Assembly (NCBI GenBank): GCA_046597185.1
Contig: JBKJLF010000904.1
Location: forward strand, 1-24,086
Source: CAMBDR01 sp046597185
Lineage (GTDB): Bacteria > Pseudomonadota > Gammaproteobacteria > Burkholderiales > Burkholderiaceae_D
Length of the DNA stretch: 24,086 nt
Reading direction: 5' to 3'
Part shown: positions 20,827-24,086 of the stretch, piece after piece
Layout of the letters: every line of letters begins with the position of its first letter
Numbering within the stretch: the stretch's first letter is position 1
Made by a program: the position numbers and the translations under genes
Notes under the pieces: generated by a model
What the model saw: the letters and a program-made list of their open reading frames with translations, nothing else
The model's database searches: none
Told to the model about the DNA's origin: nothing

Positions 20827-22689
20827 ATGAAATTACGGGTACGAGATTCGCACGTATTGGCCGGGGTGATGTCACCTTGGTATCGTAGTGGGATGGGATT
20901 GGTTTTATCGAGCATCTTGTTGTTGCCCTTATCGGTGGCTGCGGCGGATGCGCCGGAGCCTGGTGATAATGTTGAGCAAGAGCTGCAAGTGTTGCGGCAA
21001 TTGGCGCAGGAGATGTTGAAACGCATCGACGCCTTGGAGCGCACCCAGCGTGCTAAAAAAGGCCTTGCCGCCGCACCGCCTGATGCAAAATTGCCTGCGC
21101 CAACGCCAGCCCCGCCGCCCGTAGTGGATAATACGCCGCTGCCTGTGATCAAAGTGACGCCCAAAGCATTTGAGTTTATCGGCAATACCGTATTTACGTC
21201 TGCGCAGTTGAATAAGCAAGTCGAGGGGTATATCGGTAAAGAAACCGATTTCGATGGTTTGGAAGAGATTGTTGATAAAGTAAAAGGCTTCTATCGCGGC
21301 AAAGGTTATTTCTTGGCGGTTGCACTCTTGCCCAAGCAAGAAATCGAAGGCGGCACGATTAAGATTGAAGTATTGGAAGGTCGCATCGGTAAGATTCGCA
21401 CCAAACCTGTCCCGGCTAATGGGGCGCTCAAGGACGATCAATTTAAAGGCATGGTTGCTGCGCGCTTGAAAGAAGGCGATTTGATTACCGAAGATACGCT
21501 CGAACGGCCTTTGCTGCAAATGCGCGATTTGCCGGGTGTGGGTGTGCGCTCTACCATCAATGCGGGTGAAAAACTGGGTACAGCGGATATTGATCTGGAA
21601 GTTGTTCCGGTCGAAAATGGTCGCAAGGTGTTTACCAATGTCGAGTTTGATAATGCGGGTAACCGTTTTGCGGGTGAATACCGTACCACGGCCAAGATAG
21701 GCATCAATAGCTTGTTTGGCATTGGCGATGCTTTAAATACAACATTAACCGTTGGCGTAACGCCAGTCAACGTATTTGGCCGCGTTGGGTACTTGATGCC
21801 AATTGGCTATAGCGGTACGCGTGCGGGTGTGAATTTCTCCAGGGTAAATTATTTATTGGGCAAAGATTTTGCCGCACTGAATGTGGACGGGAATGCCACC
21901 ATCTCTGAATTGCTGGTGGTTCACCCGTTCTTGCGGAATAAATTATACAACTTGTTTGGTCAGGTCAGTCTTGAAAATAAGCTTCTGACGGACAGGCAAG
22001 GCACCACGCCTGTGCAAAAACGCTCAATTAACTCGATCAAATTGCAGGCCAATGGCGATAATCGTGGCAGGGGCAACGTGACTACGGGTAATATCGATTT
22101 CACGGTGGGCAATTTGAAGATTCAAAATGCGCAGACCCTGGAAGATGATCAAAGTACGGCGGGGTTCCATACCTCGGGCACGTTCGCAAAACTCAACTTT
22201 ACCGTTAACCACCTGCAAACGCTGGAAGCGCTCAGTCCGAAACTCCCTAAAAATACTGAACTTTGGTTTGCCATGTCGGGCCAGGTGGCATCCAAGAATC
22301 TCACTTCCGCCGAAAAATTTGTGTTGGGTGGCGCCGGTCGGGTACGCGGTTATCCGGCGGGTGAAGCGGGGGGCGATCAAGGCTTTGTTGCGACGGGTGA
22401 GTTACGTTACTCTGTACCGGGTTTCAAATTAGGCAAAGCGGGTCTGGCGATATCGGCATTTGTTGATTATGGCTGGATTGCACGCAATGCCAAATCCGGC
22501 CAGGCACCGCAAGGTGATGGTGGTTCGAATACCCGTAGTTTGTATGGTTATGGTTTGGGCTTTAATCTGGGTGCGCAGGATGGATTTGTGATCCGTTCTG
22601 ACGTGGCTTGGGGCGGGTCGGGCGCATCGACATCCGACACCAAGGCCAGCAATCCGCGCATATGGTTCCAAGGCGTCAAATGGTTTTAA
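20827..22689 (+). CDS. TpsB-type outer-membrane transporter (FhaC/ShlB/HMW1B family)
   Basis: TpsB proteins are Omp85-related 16-strand barrels that secrete one partner exoprotein across the outer membrane. The product has 620 residues. Order: signal peptide with cleavage near AAA40; a heptad-like coiled-coil segment 49-75; Pro/Ala linker 82-105; two POTRA domains about 107-190 (AFEFIGNTVFTSAQL, FYRGKGYFLAVALLP, IEVLEGRIGKI) and 195-262; barrel 268-620. The plug-loop motif VRGYP is at 506-510 and the protein ends in Phe. ATG 20827 has GGA six bases upstream; a GTG at 20800 is less likely. The exoprotein gene tpsA follows after 92 nt, so they form an operon. Confidence 0.9.
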   Translation: MKLRVRDSHVLAGVMSPWYRSGMGLVLSSILLLPLSVAAADAPEPGDNVEQELQVLRQLAQEMLKRIDALERTQRAKKGLAAAPPDAKLPAPTPAPPPVVDNTPLPVIKVTPKAFEFIGNTVFTSAQLNKQVEGYIGKETDFDGLEEIVDKVKGFYRGKGYFLAVALLPKQEIEGGTIKIEVLEGRIGKIRTKPVPANGALKDDQFKGMVAARLKEGDLITEDTLERPLLQMRDLPGVGVRSTINAGEKLGTADIDLEVVPVENGRKVFTNVEFDNAGNRFAGEYRTTAKIGINSLFGIGDALNTTLTVGVTPVNVFGRVGYLMPIGYSGTRAGVNFSRVNYLLGKDFAALNVDGNATISELLVVHPFLRNKLYNLFGQVSLENKLLTDRQGTTPVQKRSINSIKLQANGDNRGRGNVTTGNIDFTVGNLKIQNAQTLEDDQSTAGFHTSGTFAKLNFTVNHLQTLEALSPKLPKNTELWFAMSGQVASKNLTSAEKFVLGGAGRVRGYPAGEAGGDQGFVATGELRYSVPGFKLGKAGLAISAFVDYGWIARNAKSGQAPQGDGGSNTRSLYGYGLGFNLGAQDGFVIRSDVAWGGSGASTSDTKASNPRIWFQGVKWF

Positions 22690-22781
22690 ATCGTTAAAAA
22701 TTGTTGTAAACTGAAGCTTTTCGATTGAAGAGTGAGTTTGTTATTCCCGATTATTGTTATTGTTGAATTAAAGAGAACATC

Positions 22782-24086
22782 ATGTCCCTACCAGAAACCG
22801 TATCCCAGCTCGTTGGCAAAACTGTCAAATCGTTGAAGTCGCTGAAAAAGCGCGTCAAACCGATGGTAATTTGGCTATCGCGCAAGTTGCGGTTGACCTT
22901 TAATCCGCAGCCTGCACGGCGTTTGGCCAGAATTACCGCCTTGCTGTTATTACCCTACGTGCCGAGTTTGTTGCCATCGATTGCCTTGGCCAATCCAACC
23001 GGCGGGAAGGTGGTGTTGGGTAACGCGACCATTACCCAAACCAAGCCCAATACCGTGCAAATTGACCAAAGCACGGCCAAGGTGGCGCTGGATTGGAACA
23101 AGTTTTCGATTGCGCGTGGCGAGAGTGTGATTTTTAATCAGCCCACGGCCAGCTCGGTGGCCTTGAACCGGGTTTTGGGTGGCAATCCGTCTGAAATTTT
23201 TGGTAGTTTGAGTGCGAATGGCAAGGTGTTTTTGATCAACCAGGCGGGCGTGCTGTTTGCACCGGGGGCGAATGTGAATGCGGGCGGCTTGGTGGCGTCC
23301 ACGCTGGGCATGAGTCTGCAGGATTTTAGTGCGGGCAACTATCGCTTCAACAATGACGGCGCGGCGGGCAGTGTCATTAACCGGGGTAATTTGTCGGGTG
23401 GCTCGGTTGCCTTGTTGGGGCCAAAGGTAGTGAATGAGGGACAGGTGACCGCCAATCAGGGTAGTGTTGGCTTTGCTGCGGGCGATAAGGTCACGCTCAG
23501 CTATGGCACGGGCGGTATGTTGAATATCAAGGTGGATGCGGCGGCGGTGGCGGCTTCGATTGATAACAAAGGGCAAGTGTATGCGGATGGTGGGCAAGTG
23601 CAATTTACGGCACGCTCGGCTGATGCGGTGCTCGATACCGTCATCAACAGCTCCGGCACGGTGCGTGCCAATTCCATGATCATGCGTGATGGCAAAATCA
23701 TTCTGGACGGCGGCCCACGTGGCGTCGTGCAGGTGAGTGGCAGCTTGCAGGCCAAGGGCGAGCAAGCGGGTACGCGCGGGGGTGAGATTAAAGTATTGGG
23801 CGATAAAGTTGGTTTGTTTGATCAGGCCAAGGTGGATGCGTCCGGGCAGGATGCGGGCGGTACGGTGCTGGTGGGTGGTAATTATCAGGGTAAGGGCGCG
23901 GAAGCCAATGCCAGCGTTACCCATGTGTCGGAGCAGGTTAGTATCAAGGCCGATGCTTTGGGTAAGGGTGATGGCGGTAAGGTGATTTTGTGGGCCGATA
24001 ACCAAACCAATTTCTTTGGGAATATTTCGGCCAAGGGCGGGGCTTTGGGTGGTAATGGTGGTTTTGTTGAGACTTCGGGCAAGCAG
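22782..24086 (+). CDS. TpsA filamentous hemagglutinin/HMW1-like exoprotein, N-terminal part
   Basis: This is the secreted partner of the adjacent TpsB, probably a large surface adhesin. The frame is open from ATG 22782 to the window end (435 codons, no stop). Order: a long basic signal sequence of about 70 residues ending SIALA70; TPS secretion domain about 71-200 with ITQTKPNTVQIDQ, WNKFSIARGESVIFNQP, NRVLGGNPSEIFG and FLINQAGVLFAPGANVN; then Gly-rich beta-helix repeats. Residues 402-433 (ILWADNQTNFFG, GGNGGFVETSG) match the end of the HMW1 propiece region. No cysteine occurs in the visible part. The N-terminus lacks the canonical ESPR motif. AAAGAGAA precedes the start. Confidence 0.88.
   Translation, partial: MSLPETVSQLVGKTVKSLKSLKKRVKPMVIWLSRKLRLTFNPQPARRLARITALLLLPYVPSLLPSIALANPTGGKVVLGNATITQTKPNTVQIDQSTAKVALDWNKFSIARGESVIFNQPTASSVALNRVLGGNPSEIFGSLSANGKVFLINQAGVLFAPGANVNAGGLVASTLGMSLQDFSAGNYRFNNDGAAGSVINRGNLSGGSVALLGPKVVNEGQVTANQGSVGFAAGDKVTLSYGTGGMLNIKVDAAAVAASIDNKGQVYADGGQVQFTARSADAVLDTVINSSGTVRANSMIMRDGKIILDGGPRGVVQVSGSLQAKGEQAGTRGGEIKVLGDKVGLFDQAKVDASGQDAGGTVLVGGNYQGKGAEANASVTHVSEQVSIKADALGKGDGGKVILWADNQTNFFGNISAKGGALGGNGGFVETSGKQ

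Noticed and set aside
22950..24005. Long minus-strand open frame (351 codons) opposite tpsA
   Set aside because: The + frame gives a clear TPS-domain exoprotein without a stop. The minus frame has no family similarity and is a by-product of the repetitive Gly/Val-rich codons.
1..24086. CRISPR arrays, tRNA or rRNA genes, insertion sequences, prophage or toxin-antitoxin genes
   Set aside because: None of the expected repeats, cloverleaf sequences, transposase motifs or small paired ORFs were seen on either strand.

Overview
This window is the 3' end of the str operon followed by the complete S10-spc-alpha ribosomal protein supercluster of a betaproteobacterium, then a short redox/heme/GTPase block, then the start of a two-partner secretion (TPS) adhesin locus. 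Gene order (tuf, rpsJ, then rplC through rplQ, with secY-infA-rpmJ inside), the sequence of the RpoA N-terminus, the cysteine-free metal loop of HemB and the run rplQ-dsbD-hemB-engB-cytochrome c4 all point to Burkholderiales. Oxalobacteraceae is my best guess, but that is inference: no 16S or other taxonomic marker is in the window.

Layout. 1-690: C-terminal part of EF-Tu. 831-15429: 30 translation, secretion and transcription genes, all on +, mostly 1-30 nt apart with several stop/start overlaps. Four longer gaps interrupt this run. The 201-nt gap rpsJ/rplC, the 241-nt gap rpsQ/rplN and the 197-nt gap rpsK/rpsD each hold a promoter-like site. In all three the -10 hexamer is followed after exactly 3 nt by GGGCTT. 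The gaps rpsD/rpoA and rpoA/rplQ each hold a strong GC-rich hairpin with a short T tract. The cluster therefore looks like several overlapping transcription units that can be tuned separately. A good intrinsic terminator follows rplQ.

15645-20385: dsbD (+, periplasmic thiol reduction, with an unusually long Ala/Ser/Pro linker), hemB (-, heme synthesis, overlapping the dsbD 3' end by 6 nt), engB (-, ribosome-assembly GTPase) and a diheme cytochrome c4 gene (+). The grouping makes sense: DsbD supplies electrons to the periplasm, where c-type hemes are attached, and HemB makes the heme precursor.

20386-24086: a 441-nt AT-rich stretch with a terminator, a good sigma-70 promoter and a possible broken small ORF leads into tpsB (an FhaC/HMW1B-type outer-membrane transporter). 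Then comes tpsA, a filamentous-hemagglutinin/HMW1-like exoprotein that runs off the window with 435 codons visible. No CRISPR, tRNA, rRNA, insertion sequence or prophage was seen. The parts least explained by standard annotation are the regulatory gaps in the ribosomal cluster, the phased repeats upstream of rpsD and dsbD, the dsbD/hemB 3' overlap and the leader of the TPS locus.
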